Source of the DNA: Leishmania mexicana MHOM/GT/2001/U1103
Taxonomy: Eukaryota; Euglenozoa; Kinetoplastea; Trypanosomatida; Trypanosomatidae
Assembly (NCBI RefSeq): GCF_000234665.1
Contig: NC_018308.1
Location: forward strand, 340,920 to 404,919
DNA: 64,000 bases
Direction: 5' to 3'
A model generated the notes under the pieces. That model had not been told where the DNA came from. It was given only the letters and a program-made list of their open reading frames with translations, and searched no databases. Shown here in pieces: positions 40,383-50,628 of this stretch (the first letter of the stretch is position 1; each line of letters starts with the position of its first letter). Both the position numbers and the translations under genes were made by a program.

Positions 40383-40958
40383 GACTGGATGGAGAGGGGG
40401 TGGCGAGAGAGGGAGGGGTGCAGGACACAAGGAGCGCTGCACGACGAGGTTCTCAGATGTGATGGATATGTGTGCTTGCGCCGGAGTCGATACCACCGCC
40501 GCCCCTGACACAGGTGAACCTGTGGCCCTCAACACCAACACCGGTGGCGATCGGTGGGGACACCGTTGCACGCAGAGCGTGCGTGATGGAGTCGCACATC
40601 GGGGCGTCCACGTATGCCACACAAAAAAGGATGAGGGAAGCGCAGAGACGACGACGGAGTGGAGTGCATCGCGGCATGTGTCCGTTTGGGGACAGAGACG
40701 GGCGTATATGGCATGTGATTGTCCAGCTGATGATGTGCAGGCCTCTGTGTCGTTCACGTACAGCACAGCCAACGAGGGCGGAGAGAGAGGAAGCACTGAG
40801 GCAGACAGGAATAGAGAACACGACGTGCCACACTGGCCATCGAGACGACGGATCGAGGGGCCGACGCTTCAAACAAAAAAATCTTTACAGCAGAGTTTCT
40901 CCACCTGCGGATGGGTCCGCTGCACCACCACCATTCGTGCTGTGGCGCCTTGCCCACC
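40383..40958. other. Intergenic region, 40383-40958
   Basis: Nothing distinctive beyond short CA/GT stretches. No gene seen. Confidence 0.55.
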
Positions 40959-43832
40959 TTACTCTGCTGAGGTCATTGGCGCGGGTCGGGCACGGCAGAG
41001 CAGCTTCACATCGAGGCTGGCAATGCAACCCACCACTGCATCCAGAGAGGACGACACAGAACTGCGGCGGCCGGCGGCGTCATGAGATGGCGTGCTTGTC
41101 GTCCTGCGTGGCAGCGTCGCCGAGGTGTCCTCGTCCGCATCGGCATGGCCGTGCCGCTGGAGACCGTACATGCCGTCCACACAGGCGCGGTACGTACGAA
41201 ACCCAAGGCAGTAGCAGATGCCATGCACCGTGAGCTTTGCCATGTCCTGCAGAACAGCGACGACACCACAGTAGACACACAGGCAAGCGGCAAAGCTGAG
41301 ATGTGCGTCGATTGCCCAGGTCATGTACAGCCCGTACACTACGGTAAGGGCGAGTACGATGCGCAGGCGCGAGTGTCGCCAGAAGCGCCACCCCGCCCGC
41401 ACCGGCGAGGCGCAGCTCATCGTCAGAAATAGGTTCAGGTAGAGGATGTAGAACGTGATAATGCCGCCCAGGCGCTCCTCAGTGATGACCTCCAGCATGC
41501 CGGGTGAGACTAGTGGCCACCAGCCACATCCGTCGCAGGCGAGGCCGCCAACGATCCCGAGGGCGACGCCGCCAACGAGACCGATAAACGCCATCGTGGA
41601 CGCCTGCAGCAGCGCCACGCTGTAGCTGAGACAGCAGGGTGCCGCGGCCCAGTAGGTGCCGTCGCCAGCCTCTGTAGAAACCCACATCAGCGTCAGTCCG
41701 TTGATGTAGACGAGCGTCAATACGTGAAGGCCACTCGGTGGAAGCCCTAGTCCAAGCTCGTTCGAGGATTCACCAGCGCAGCGCCGCGGAACCGCTACCG
41801 CCAAGGTGGCAGCGAGCACCGACAGCTGCAGTGCCGCTGCTGTTACCCAAAAAAAAACGGAGTAGATGGTGCCGAAGAGTTCGCGGCTGACGACAAGCAG
41901 CTCCGCCACGGTGCCGAGGTGGTCGGAGGTGAGGGCGATGTCGGCACCCCACAGCGCGCCCCGTGCCGTGGCTTGGCCCTGCTCAGCCGAGAGCAGTGCA
42001 ATGCCGACGTCCGAAAGGCGCGCCGCTGCGGCGTCGTTTACCCCGTCGCCCAACACAGCCACGACGCGGCCTGACTGCTGAAGCGCACGCACGAGCGCTG
42101 CCTTCTGTTGAGGCTGCATCTCTGCGTAGGCGCGGCAGGCGGCGTACTCGGTCGCAGAGTTCGCAGCGGCGCTCATGTCGACCGTCACGCTCAGCGCAGA
42201 CGCTGGCGAGCGGTGCTCTGCTTCCCACATGCTCAGAGGCGGCACGTCTCGCCCGCTCATCACCTCGGATTTTAGCTGCACCGCCTCTGCCGCGGCGGCG
42301 ACAGCCCGGTGCTCATCGCCAGAGATCAGCGTCACGTCAACACCAAGTCGGCTACAGTCCCAGACCATCGGGGCCGCGTCGCCGCGCAGCGGGTCAGCGA
42401 ACGTGAGAAGCCCGGCTAACCGCCAAGGGCCATCGCCCTCGGCAACGGCCACCGCCACACATCGCAGACCGCTCTGGCTCCAGGCAAACGCCAGACGCTG
42501 CGCCTCAACGCACGCGGCGGCAGACTCTGGATGCTGGACGAGCGCCAAGACGGAGCGAAGCCGCCCTTCGGTGACACGAAGAAGCCCCCCATCACGCCGG
42601 CGCAGCAGGGCGGAGCTGCGATGCTCCCCCTCGTGCTCTACGTAGTCCAACTGCGTGTATTCGTCACAGGCGTCGAGGTCCGCGCTGCGCAGCACAGCTC
42701 GCTTTGTCGCGTGCAGACTTGGCTGCCGCCACCGGCACGCCAGCGCCATCAGCTGGACCACGGCTGCACGAGACGGGTACCCTGCTAAGTAGGCGCGATG
42801 ATGCGCCGCGAGGGTGCAGTGACCGGAAGACAAGGTGCCTGTCTTGTCCACCAGCAGCATGTCAACCGATGCAAGTGAGAGGAGGGCGCGGAGGCGCAAG
42901 ACGACGGCCTGAGAGCGCTGCATGGCCGCCGACGCACCTCGCGACGTTGCCACGTACACGGCGAGATCAAAGCTAACCGGAGTGCACAGCAGGGCAAACA
43001 GCGTCGTCTCCCGTGCCATTCTCCACACTGAGTAGCCGTCCCACCCACGGAGAGCCCCGAACAGCACCACCTCCGCCGTCACCGCTACGGCAGCTATAAG
43101 GAAATATGTGCCGGCGTAGGCTCGACTGAGCCGCTGCCGCTGCTCAAAGCCGTGTGGCAGGCGCTCTACAAGCTCAATGGTCTGACCCACGAACGTCTCT
43201 GGCCCTGTGTAGCGCACCACAGCTTCCCCAGCCCCGTCCACCACCTTGGAGCCGGCGACCAGGAGCTGGCCCGCTGCGGCAGGCTCGGTGCGGGTGCGCC
43301 CCGTCACGTCGGACATATCCATCAACACGGACCCGTTGTAGAGAGAGCAGTCAGCAAACACCGCTGACCCTGCAACAAGCTGGACAAGGTCGCCAGGGAC
43401 CAGCTGCGCTGACCCCACCACTGCCCATGTCTCCTCTCGGTAGGCAACCGCGCGGCCCGGTACGAGGCACCGCTGGAGGCGCCGCACCCTTGCGCGGTCC
43501 ACCACTGCCATCGCCACCAGCACCGCGACTTGCATCACCACGAGCCCCACCAGAGTCAGCCACAGGCACTGGCTGCCGCCAACGACCTGATAGACGAGCG
43601 CCTCGGCAGCGACGAGGGCCGTGCTGGGAGAGAGCAACGCGCCTGCAACAAAGCGATGGAGCGGCGTCACGGTCATGCGCACTTCGTTCATGCCAAACCG
43701 CTGGCGGGCTTCGTAGACGGCGGTCGAGTCAAGCGCGCGCGGCGGTGCACGCACACAGTTCTGTGGGAGCCACGACTCCGGGGCGTCAACGCTGCCGTCT
43801 ACCGGTGACGCTGCAGCTGAGTTTGCGCACAT
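40959..43832 (-). CDS. Divergent P-type ATPase lacking the TGES glutamate, 957 residues
   Basis: Membrane pump fold of the P-type ATPase superfamily, closest in feel to the P3A plasma-membrane H+-ATPases. Start at MCANSAAASPVDGSVDAPES. Membrane pairs lie near residues 70-130 and 250-310, and six or so further helices near 670-900. The phosphorylation site reads DKTGTLSSG (about 327), and the hinge GDGVNDAAAARLSDVGIALL is intact (about 595). Several key motifs are altered. The actuator-domain TGES is SDVTGRTRTEP (about 178), with Arg where the dephosphorylating Glu should be. The KGAP motif of the nucleotide domain is missing (LLRVTEGR). DPPR is DPLR, TGD is SGD, and the M4 proline motif reads CTPVSFDLA. 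The frame is uninterrupted, so the protein is probably made. It may be a slow pump, a scramblase-like or regulatory pseudoenzyme. Ion unknown. Confidence 0.88.
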   Translation of the reverse strand: MCANSAAASPVDGSVDAPESWLPQNCVRAPPRALDSTAVYEARQRFGMNEVRMTVTPLHRFVAGALLSPSTALVAAEALVYQVVGGSQCLWLTLVGLVVMQVAVLVAMAVVDRARVRRLQRCLVPGRAVAYREETWAVVGSAQLVPGDLVQLVAGSAVFADCSLYNGSVLMDMSDVTGRTRTEPAAAGQLLVAGSKVVDGAGEAVVRYTGPETFVGQTIELVERLPHGFEQRQRLSRAYAGTYFLIAAVAVTAEVVLFGALRGWDGYSVWRMARETTLFALLCTPVSFDLAVYVATSRGASAAMQRSQAVVLRLRALLSLASVDMLLVDKTGTLSSGHCTLAAHHRAYLAGYPSRAAVVQLMALACRWRQPSLHATKRAVLRSADLDACDEYTQLDYVEHEGEHRSSALLRRRDGGLLRVTEGRLRSVLALVQHPESAAACVEAQRLAFAWSQSGLRCVAVAVAEGDGPWRLAGLLTFADPLRGDAAPMVWDCSRLGVDVTLISGDEHRAVAAAAEAVQLKSEVMSGRDVPPLSMWEAEHRSPASALSVTVDMSAAANSATEYAACRAYAEMQPQQKAALVRALQQSGRVVAVLGDGVNDAAAARLSDVGIALLSAEQGQATARGALWGADIALTSDHLGTVAELLVVSRELFGTIYSVFFWVTAAALQLSVLAATLAVAVPRRCAGESSNELGLGLPPSGLHVLTLVYINGLTLMWVSTEAGDGTYWAAAPCCLSYSVALLQASTMAFIGLVGGVALGIVGGLACDGCGWWPLVSPGMLEVITEERLGGIITFYILYLNLFLTMSCASPVRAGWRFWRHSRLRIVLALTVVYGLYMTWAIDAHLSFAACLCVYCGVVAVLQDMAKLTVHGICYCLGFRTYRACVDGMYGLQRHGHADADEDTSATLPRRTTSTPSHDAAGRRSSVSSSLDAVVGCIASLDVKLLCRARPAPMTSAE

Positions 43833-44143
43833 CCTCGAAATGGGAGGCGACTCTGTGTGTGGGTACGTCAGTTGCTGAGGGAGGGGGGGGGTGGGGGTTG
43901 GACACCAGAGCGGGCACCTCCTCTTCACAAAAGACGAGCAGTGGGTGCAGCGACTACCCGACGTGTTTGTTTGTGCGAGTGTCTAGGCGGGCAGGAAAGT
44001 GGAAAGTGAAGTGCGTGTGTGCGCACGTCCTCCACTTCGCCCCGGCGCTTTGTTTTAGCCACCGCCACCTTCACACCAACAGCAGCCTATCCAGAAGACA
44101 CACAAGCATGCTGCAACGCGTGTGCGTGTGCGTGCGTGCGTGC

Positions 44144-44191
<48 letters not shown>
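44144..44191. repeat. (TG)n microsatellite, longest in the window
   Basis: About 23 TG units, preceded by imperfect TGCG repeats from about 44119. Confidence 0.95.
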
Positions 44192-44192
<1 letters not shown>

Positions 44193-45639
44193 GAAGCAAC
44201 CGTACGCCGTGTAACCGAATCGGAGTCAGGAGTCGCCGCTCTGTCGCTCTGTTCCTCGTTCGACGACGTGCATGCATGCGTGTGCGTGTGTGTGTGTGTT
44301 CGAAGGAGAGACGGTGTGCATCGAGGCGGCGGTGCGGTGGCATGCGCAGCACGAGTGACAGGGATAGGCGAGACAGAGAGGGGGGGGAGAGGGCACAGTA
44401 AGAGGAAAGGTGTGCCTACTTCCTGCATCGACACACAGGCACAGACACAGACAGCACACAGGACAGCGCACTGCAGTATACGAGATCAGCGGAGTCGGCC
44501 ATGGCGCTGCTGGGTGTTGGCGAAGAGGCGTCCGACGCCCATCCGCCCTTGTACCTCTCGAACACACTGCCACTGCGCCTGCGAAGAAGGCAAGAACGCC
44601 AGTCACCCCCAACACTGAGCATATGCCCCCTCCCCCCTTCCGCCCACTCCGCTACACGAGCATGCGCTGGCTGGGGAAGGGGGTGGACAGTGCATGCGTG
44701 GCACGCGAAGAACACGCATTCCACCCCCTTTCGCGTGGCACCGGTCACAACCCGTGGCGCTCAAAAGTGTGGCTGCATGTGTGTGTGCGCGCGCCGTTAC
44801 GTGTTGTTGGCCCTTCCCTCGCCACCTTTTCTTTCCTTGGCTGCGCTTCTGGAGTTGGATGATGAGGAGACGCGTACAAAATGGGCGGGGGCGGCGCGGC
44901 GTCCGAAAAATGCGGAAGAGGCAAAAACGTGTGGAGTGTGCGCATGCGGAGTGGCAGTGGCGAGGAGAGGGGAGGGGGCAGCAGCACGCACACGCCGACA
45001 GAGACACACGCATTGGGGAGCGCATCGCTATGCCCGCCATCTATGTGTGTGTGTGCGCGTGTGTGCCTGTGTGTGTGCACCGCCTCCCTCTCCTTCTCTA
45101 TCCACTGCGCACGTGTCTGGTGTGTGTGGCCCTTGCTATAGAGCCTCCACACGCACACACGCGCACACCGCCCCTCTCTCGTTGTACGTTATGGCTTTCC
45201 GTGCAGCGGTTCACTCACGTGCATCTAAGTGCGCGTGGTCGGCCACGTCCCGCACAGCCGCATGCGACAGCGGCGAGGGAGGGCGGGAGGGCGACAACCG
45301 GAGAAACACAGAGAGAGCGGAGGGCTGACGTGATACGTGCACATCCCCATTTTACCAACGAGCAGGCGAACCAGTCCTGCGCGCATGCACGCGCGCGCCT
45401 GCCGTGAAACACGGCTACACACACACACACACACACAATGGGATAGAAAAGCGAACGGTTTGGCATCTAGCATTACAGAAGGGAGGGGAGGGGGAGGGGG
45501 TCTAGCACGGACACGCGGTGGTATGCGGTGGCGGTGGGGGTAGGGGTGGGGGAGGGAGGGGAGTATGGTGGAGGATGGCCAATGACACAAAGCGCGCAGA
45601 TCAAGAGGGAGGACATGAGACAAGCGCGCGCACGTATGC

Positions 45640-45660
45640 ATATATATATATATATATATA
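45640..45660. repeat. (TA)n microsatellite
   Basis: Alternating A/T over 21 bases, similar to the tract at 19222-19242. Confidence 0.9.
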
Positions 45661-45852
45661 CATGTACCAACGAACAAGAAGGATACATGGGGAGGGGCAA
45701 GCATGGTGGCGCCGTGGTGGGCGGGGCGGGAAGGGGGTCGGGCAGGATGAGGGAGATGGTGCGGGGATGGCGGGCAACGAATGTAAACACACCTGAAGAG
45801 AGAGCGGAGTGTGAACTCGGTTACGCACATGCACACCCACGAGCTTCCGTCG

Positions 45853-48042
45853 TCACTCGCGAGGCGTCAGAACATTGCGTGGAAACAGCCGCGGCTCCGC
45901 CTCATCATCATCGCACCGTTGCGCTCCATTGTTGGCGCCGTCGCGCTCCACTAACACGCCTTTGCGCGCCGTCGTGATGCTTCCCACCGTGCAGGAGCGG
46001 ACAACGAGGCGATGTGGCACAGGCGGCTTGCTATTCTCCTTGTCCGTCCCATGCTTGAGGTCAATTTCCTCGCGGATAGCCCGGTCGCGACGGCGCTTTT
46101 CTGCAACGGCTGCCAGCGCGGTAGAGAAGTCGAGTCGCCGTCGAGACACCACCGCGGAGGCTGCTGCTGCGGCGGCGGCGCTCGGCGAGGCTTCCGCCAT
46201 CTCGGAACTCGCGGCGCTACCCTTGTCACCGGAACTTCGCTTGCAAAGACGCTGGTCATCGTCCGCTGCCGTCCCCGCGGTGCGTCGATCAGCGTCGCTG
46301 CTGCTGCGCTGATTCCGGTAAGGCCCCTGGCAAAGCGACGAGGAGGCACCACGTGATGTCAACGGCAGTGATGGCACCACCGCTGCGGGTCTCGCCTTCG
46401 ACAGAGGAGCCGAGGATTGGCTCCCGGCAGTCGTCATGCGCCGAGGTGCAACAACGCTGTTGCTCGTGAGCGGAGCCACGTACCCGCTGGAGGCGGAGAT
46501 GATGGACCCGGCCGCCGCCGTGGCCCCGCGCACGCGTACCGGGCTGCACTCCACATCGGCGCCTGACCTCTTTGCCTCCCCTCGCGCAGGCGCCGCATAC
46601 GCGCCGTCTATTACCGTGTTCTCGTTTTCATCCTCCTCGACCTCCTCAACCTCTTCGGTCACCCTCTCGTCGCGAATCGGTGATGTCCGCGGCGAGCACG
46701 TAAGGCTGCTGCTGGTGCTTCCGCTGCCGCTGCCATCCTCGTCGCCTTCCACACCTTGTGCATGGCGCGGACCCCGACTGTAGGCAAAGACGTTGTCGCG
46801 GTTGTCCATGGTACGGATCAACATCTGACGCAGGTTCAGGATCGACTGCTGCTGCTCCTCGATCTGCTCAATCATCCGCTCCATCTCGCTGGCCATGTGG
46901 CGCCGCTCCTCGCGCAATGTCGCCTCTATCTCCCGCTTCTCCTTGCGCTGCTGCTCCACCTGCGCCTCGAGCGCGCCTTTGGCTTCGTAGAGAAGATCGA
47001 TCTGCTTGCCTTGGCGAAGCAGGTCGCTGAAGAGGGCCGTGCTTTTCGAGTAGGCAGCCTTCAGCAGGGAGTCGAGCTGCGAGACGTGGATGCTGTCCTG
47101 CTCCCCACGCAGGCATGTCAAGTCCCTCACGAGGCTCTCCATCCCTGCCAGCTTCCTCTCGTGCCGCTCCACCAGCCGTTCGTGCTTGCGCTCGTGCTCT
47201 TTAATGAGCGCCTCGTACCGCATCTTGGCGGAACGCTCCAACTTGGCCTCCTCCAGAGCCCTGTTCTGCATGTCCATCACACGGGTGCGACTCTCGGACA
47301 TCTCCCGCTTCAGCTGCCGAATGAAGCGCTTGCTTTCCTCGTTGCGCGTGGACAGAGCGACAACCTCGATAATCTTGTCCTGCAGCGCCTGGTACGCGTC
47401 CGCGTGCTTCTCAGCCATATCCTCGTAGAGGGCGCGCTGGTGTTCGTACATCTTTTCGTACCGGTTGCGCTCCCGCTGCAGCGCCTCGTACTCGGCGAGC
47501 GGCACCATCGGCTCAGCAGCCGCCGGGCTGAGGTCGTGGGTGCTGCGCCGCGGTGTGCTGCGAGCGAGCGAGGTGCTGTGCGAGACACTGTTCGGGAGCG
47601 GGCCGTGCGACATGCTCCTCCCTGCTGCCTTTGGGTTAGGCGATTTGCTAGCGGACGCTGAGCTGAAGTTTATCCTCGTGACAGACGTGTTCGCGACATT
47701 GTGCAGGGCACGATGGTGATGGTGGCTCGGGCGACCCTTGCTGCTGCTGCTGCCCCCACCAGCGCTCTTCCGGTGGGACGCCGAAAGAGAGCCGAGGTAG
47801 CTCACGTCGTACTCCGTGACGTCGACGTGGGCGGCGCTGCTGGTCGGCATATGCTGAGGCGACAGCAGAGCCATAGCCGATGGCGAGGCGTCAATGCACT
47901 GCGCCGTCACTCGATCAACCGTGTCCTCGAGAAAGATGGCAGCGTCATCGGTGGACGTGCCGAGTTGACGGCGCACCGGTGTCGATGGCAGCGCCTCATA
48001 CACAGCCGTCGCCGTGCCGCTGCCGCTACGTGATGACATCAT
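45853..48042 (-). CDS. Coiled-coil protein, 729 residues
   Basis: Not assigned to a family. Start MMSSRSGSGTATAVYEALPS; 122 upstream codons are UTR-like. Residues 1-175 are Ser/Ala/His-rich (KGRPSHHHHRALHNVANTSV). One long coiled coil runs about 180-420: LAEYEALQRERNRYEKMYEH, then KHADAYQALQDKIIEVVALS, then EMERMIEQIEEQQQSILNLR. The C-terminal 310 residues are Ser/Ala/Arg-rich with an acidic run (EEVEEVEEDENENTVID) and a possible second short helix (TALAAVAEKRRRDRAIREEI). The layout suits a cytoskeletal or trafficking tether. No enzyme motif or membrane span. Confidence 0.83.
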   Translation of the reverse strand: MMSSRSGSGTATAVYEALPSTPVRRQLGTSTDDAAIFLEDTVDRVTAQCIDASPSAMALLSPQHMPTSSAAHVDVTEYDVSYLGSLSASHRKSAGGGSSSSKGRPSHHHHRALHNVANTSVTRINFSSASASKSPNPKAAGRSMSHGPLPNSVSHSTSLARSTPRRSTHDLSPAAAEPMVPLAEYEALQRERNRYEKMYEHQRALYEDMAEKHADAYQALQDKIIEVVALSTRNEESKRFIRQLKREMSESRTRVMDMQNRALEEAKLERSAKMRYEALIKEHERKHERLVERHERKLAGMESLVRDLTCLRGEQDSIHVSQLDSLLKAAYSKSTALFSDLLRQGKQIDLLYEAKGALEAQVEQQRKEKREIEATLREERRHMASEMERMIEQIEEQQQSILNLRQMLIRTMDNRDNVFAYSRGPRHAQGVEGDEDGSGSGSTSSSLTCSPRTSPIRDERVTEEVEEVEEDENENTVIDGAYAAPARGEAKRSGADVECSPVRVRGATAAAGSIISASSGYVAPLTSNSVVAPRRMTTAGSQSSAPLSKARPAAVVPSLPLTSRGASSSLCQGPYRNQRSSSDADRRTAGTAADDDQRLCKRSSGDKGSAASSEMAEASPSAAAAAAASAVVSRRRLDFSTALAAVAEKRRRDRAIREEIDLKHGTDKENSKPPVPHRLVVRSCTVGSITTARKGVLVERDGANNGAQRCDDDEAEPRLFPRNVLTPRE

Positions 48043-48912
48043 TAGAATTTTACCTGAGATGCAGCGGAGTGCGCCCCTGCGCCGTACGCGCACATGCAGA
48101 TGCCGCGCCACGCCCCTCACCACACAGCAGCGGGGAGCGAGGGAGGAGGCGGGGCGGAAGTAGGAAAAGCAGCGGCGCGGTGTTGATGGCAGCCGTAGGG
48201 AAGTACACCAGCGAGGCTGGAAGACAGCACGTGCCGCCGCGAGTATGTGCCACTGTGTGCGTGTGCGTGCGTGTGTGTGTGTGTTCGTGCGCCGAGAGCG
48301 CAGCGAAGGAGGACTGCAAAGAATTGTGTGGGACCTGCAGCGATGGACGAGAAGTGTGCGCGGGAGAGATGCACAAGTTAGTTCAAGAGAGCGCGGCTTC
48401 CATGACACGTGTCTCCGCAGACATCCCCATTAATAGCGTCATCGCGATGCCGACAGGAGATGGGGGTGGGGAATCGCAACCATGTGCGTGGCAGAAGCCG
48501 GGCAAGAGGTACGTACGCACCTGCCGCTCTATCCCAAGTCCTCGGCCCCCGCGAGCCCCCGCGCAGAAAAAAAAAGGGGGGGGGGAGAGGGCGGCGAGTG
48601 GTGGTGGTGGACGTGTGGGCTGTAATCGACGAGTTGCAACTCTCTGTGTGGTGCTGTTAATCGAGGGAGTGAGTGTGCAGACAGTCCTCACGCCGAGTCA
48701 AACACGTGCAGAGTCGCCTTCAGGCGAATGCGCAACGCGCGACAGACATGCAGAGAGAGGAAGACCACCGGTGCAGTCCACCGCAGGAACAACGCTATCA
48801 TCATGACCACCGCACAAGGAGGAGCAGGAGGCCGACAGGGTTAGGGACATGATGAGTAGACAGAGACACACACGGAGAGAGAGAGACCGGCAGCGTCTTG
48901 CCTCACCCGTCC
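48043..48912. other. Intergenic region, 48043-48912
   Basis: Short (GT)n near 48269-48284 and a mixed A8/G10 run at about 48566-48584. No gene seen. Confidence 0.6.
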
Positions 48913-49845
48913 CTACCAGTTAGTCCATGTCGGATCCTTGGCGTACTCGGACATGTAGTGCAGCACCTTCTCCGTAATCTCACGCTCGTCGTAGCGGTTT
49001 CCGAAGAAGTCGACGAAACGGCCCTGTGGGTCGAAGAGGAAGATGGCAATGCTGTGATCGATCAGGTAGTCCTCCTGCTCGGCGTCCTCCTCGGCGGGGA
49101 TGGAGTAGTAGATGCGGTACGAGCGGCACGCGTCGTTCACCTGCTTCGGCGTGCCAACGAGCCCAATGAAGTCGGGGTGGAACACGGAGAGGTACTCGTC
49201 AATGGCCTCGAGCGAGTCACGGCGCGGGTCGCACGAGACAAACAGCGGTGCAATGCGCTCCTGCGGGCGGCCGGCGCGGACAGCGTCGACGACGTGCGAC
49301 ATGCGGTTCAGCTCGACTGGGCAGATCTCCGGGCAGTGCGTGAAGCCGAAGTAGAAGAAGGCCCACGAGCCGAGGAATTCCGCCTGCGAAACTGGTTCAC
49401 CCTTCGTGTTCACCAGCACAAACGGCCCACCGAGCGCAGGGCGGCCGCGCGTCTCGACGCTGACCCGCGCGCTGCCCTCCGCGCCGAAGTAGCGCTGCTT
49501 GGCTTGGCGGCTTCCGTACCACAGCGTCGCGATGCAGAGAAGAGCAAACCCTCCGATCATGCCGTACTTCTTCAACGCCTGCCAGTCTTTCTCGAGCTCC
49601 GCCGCCTCGGTCGCGTCGGGGTTGTTTGGGTTGGCTGCGCCCTGCTCGCGGAAAGCGCGGCGGCTGCACGTAAGCGGCGTTATCGCAGTGCTCACAAGGG
49701 CGGCAGCGTCGGTGGCGGCCGAACCCATCGGGAAGTTGCGTCGCACGGCACCAAAATGGGATCGGAGGCGCAGTAGAGCGCCGGAGCGGCACAACTCCAT
49801 CATCGGCGCCCCACGGACGGCACACCGCAGAAGTGAGCGATGCAT
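48913..49845 (-). CDS. SCO1: SCO1/SenC copper chaperone for cytochrome c oxidase, 310 residues
   Basis: Inner-mitochondrial-membrane copper chaperone that delivers copper to the CuA site of cytochrome oxidase subunit II. Start MHRSLLRCAVRGAPMMELCR. The first 65 residues are rich in Arg, Ser and Ala with few acids, a good mitochondrial presequence. A single span follows at about 94-111 (YGMIGGFALLCIATLWYG). The thioredoxin-like domain holds the copper-binding Cys pair in FTHCPEICPVELNRM (C171, C175), the SCDPRRDSLE block (204-213) and the copper-ligand histidine in DHSIAIFLFDPQG (H264). All key residues are kept and length is normal, so it is expected to be functional. The neighbouring 52182-52688 gene may also be mitochondrial. 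Confidence 0.95.
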   Translation of the reverse strand: MHRSLLRCAVRGAPMMELCRSGALLRLRSHFGAVRRNFPMGSAATDAAALVSTAITPLTCSRRAFREQGAANPNNPDATEAAELEKDWQALKKYGMIGGFALLCIATLWYGSRQAKQRYFGAEGSARVSVETRGRPALGGPFVLVNTKGEPVSQAEFLGSWAFFYFGFTHCPEICPVELNRMSHVVDAVRAGRPQERIAPLFVSCDPRRDSLEAIDEYLSVFHPDFIGLVGTPKQVNDACRSYRIYYSIPAEEDAEQEDYLIDHSIAIFLFDPQGRFVDFFGNRYDEREITEKVLHYMSEYAKDPTWTNW

Positions 49846-50628
49846 GCCGTGCTCTGCACTCCGGCGTCACGCTTGGGAGCAACAACTCTCGCTCGCCTTC
49901 CTTTTCCTGCACGCGTGTGTGTGCGTACACAGGCGAGGGGGGGCGTGTCGTCTTGTCCTCAGCTCTGATTTCTCTTGCTCGGAGCCTTGCGACACGGCCC
50001 AATTTGCACCAGCCGTCTTTGCTATATGGCTGTGCCTGCGCCTCCGCTGCCTTACTCGCACGCACACCCCCCACCCACCAAAACGTTCGGTAGTGGAGAA
50101 GGGAGGAGGAGGAGGAGGAGGCAGCAGACGACGAAAATGACCCGCTCGGCAACCGGTGAGGGTTTAATGCTGCGTGAGGCCCACGTGATGTGCGTGCGTA
50201 CACGGGCAAGACAGAGAGAGGGGTGGTAGGAGGGGGGAGGAGAGATGAAAACGGCGCATAGGTGCCGATGGCCTGCAGCATGGCCCCGGTCGATGCCGGA
50301 AGGAGCGACACAGACCCGCTGGGCTGCTGTTCGCTTGCTCTTGTCGGGGGTTTTGAGGAGGAGTTGACTAGTGGCAGGAAAACTCAGGATGCAGAGCACC
50401 GTCGCTCTTCGAGAGCAGCAACAAGAGAGAGAGGAAACAGCGCAACGGTGCGCTTGTGCGCAGCGTCGCGCTCACTCAAGCGGATCGCCCACCCTCTCCG
50501 GAAATCGCGTAATGCGAGAGCGGAAGACCGCGTGGCCGTAATAGAAGACAGAGAGAGGGCTGGGGAGGATGGCTTCAAGTGCGGCAGTGGGCGTCGTGCT
50601 TCCCACCAGATGCGCACGCAAGAGATAC
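49846..50628. other. Intergenic region, 49846-50628
   Basis: GGA-repeat DNA at about 50099-50121 on the plus strand gives a CT-rich tract in the transcript. No gene seen. Confidence 0.6.

Larger units (their letters stand above)
43833..45852. other. Intergenic region, 43833-45852
   Basis: Two kb without a gene, containing the long (TG)n at 44144-44191, a GT stretch near 44280-44299, (CA)n near 45418-45437, (TA)n at 45640-45660 and G-rich DNA near 45480-45560. No frame has protein-like composition. Confidence 0.7.
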
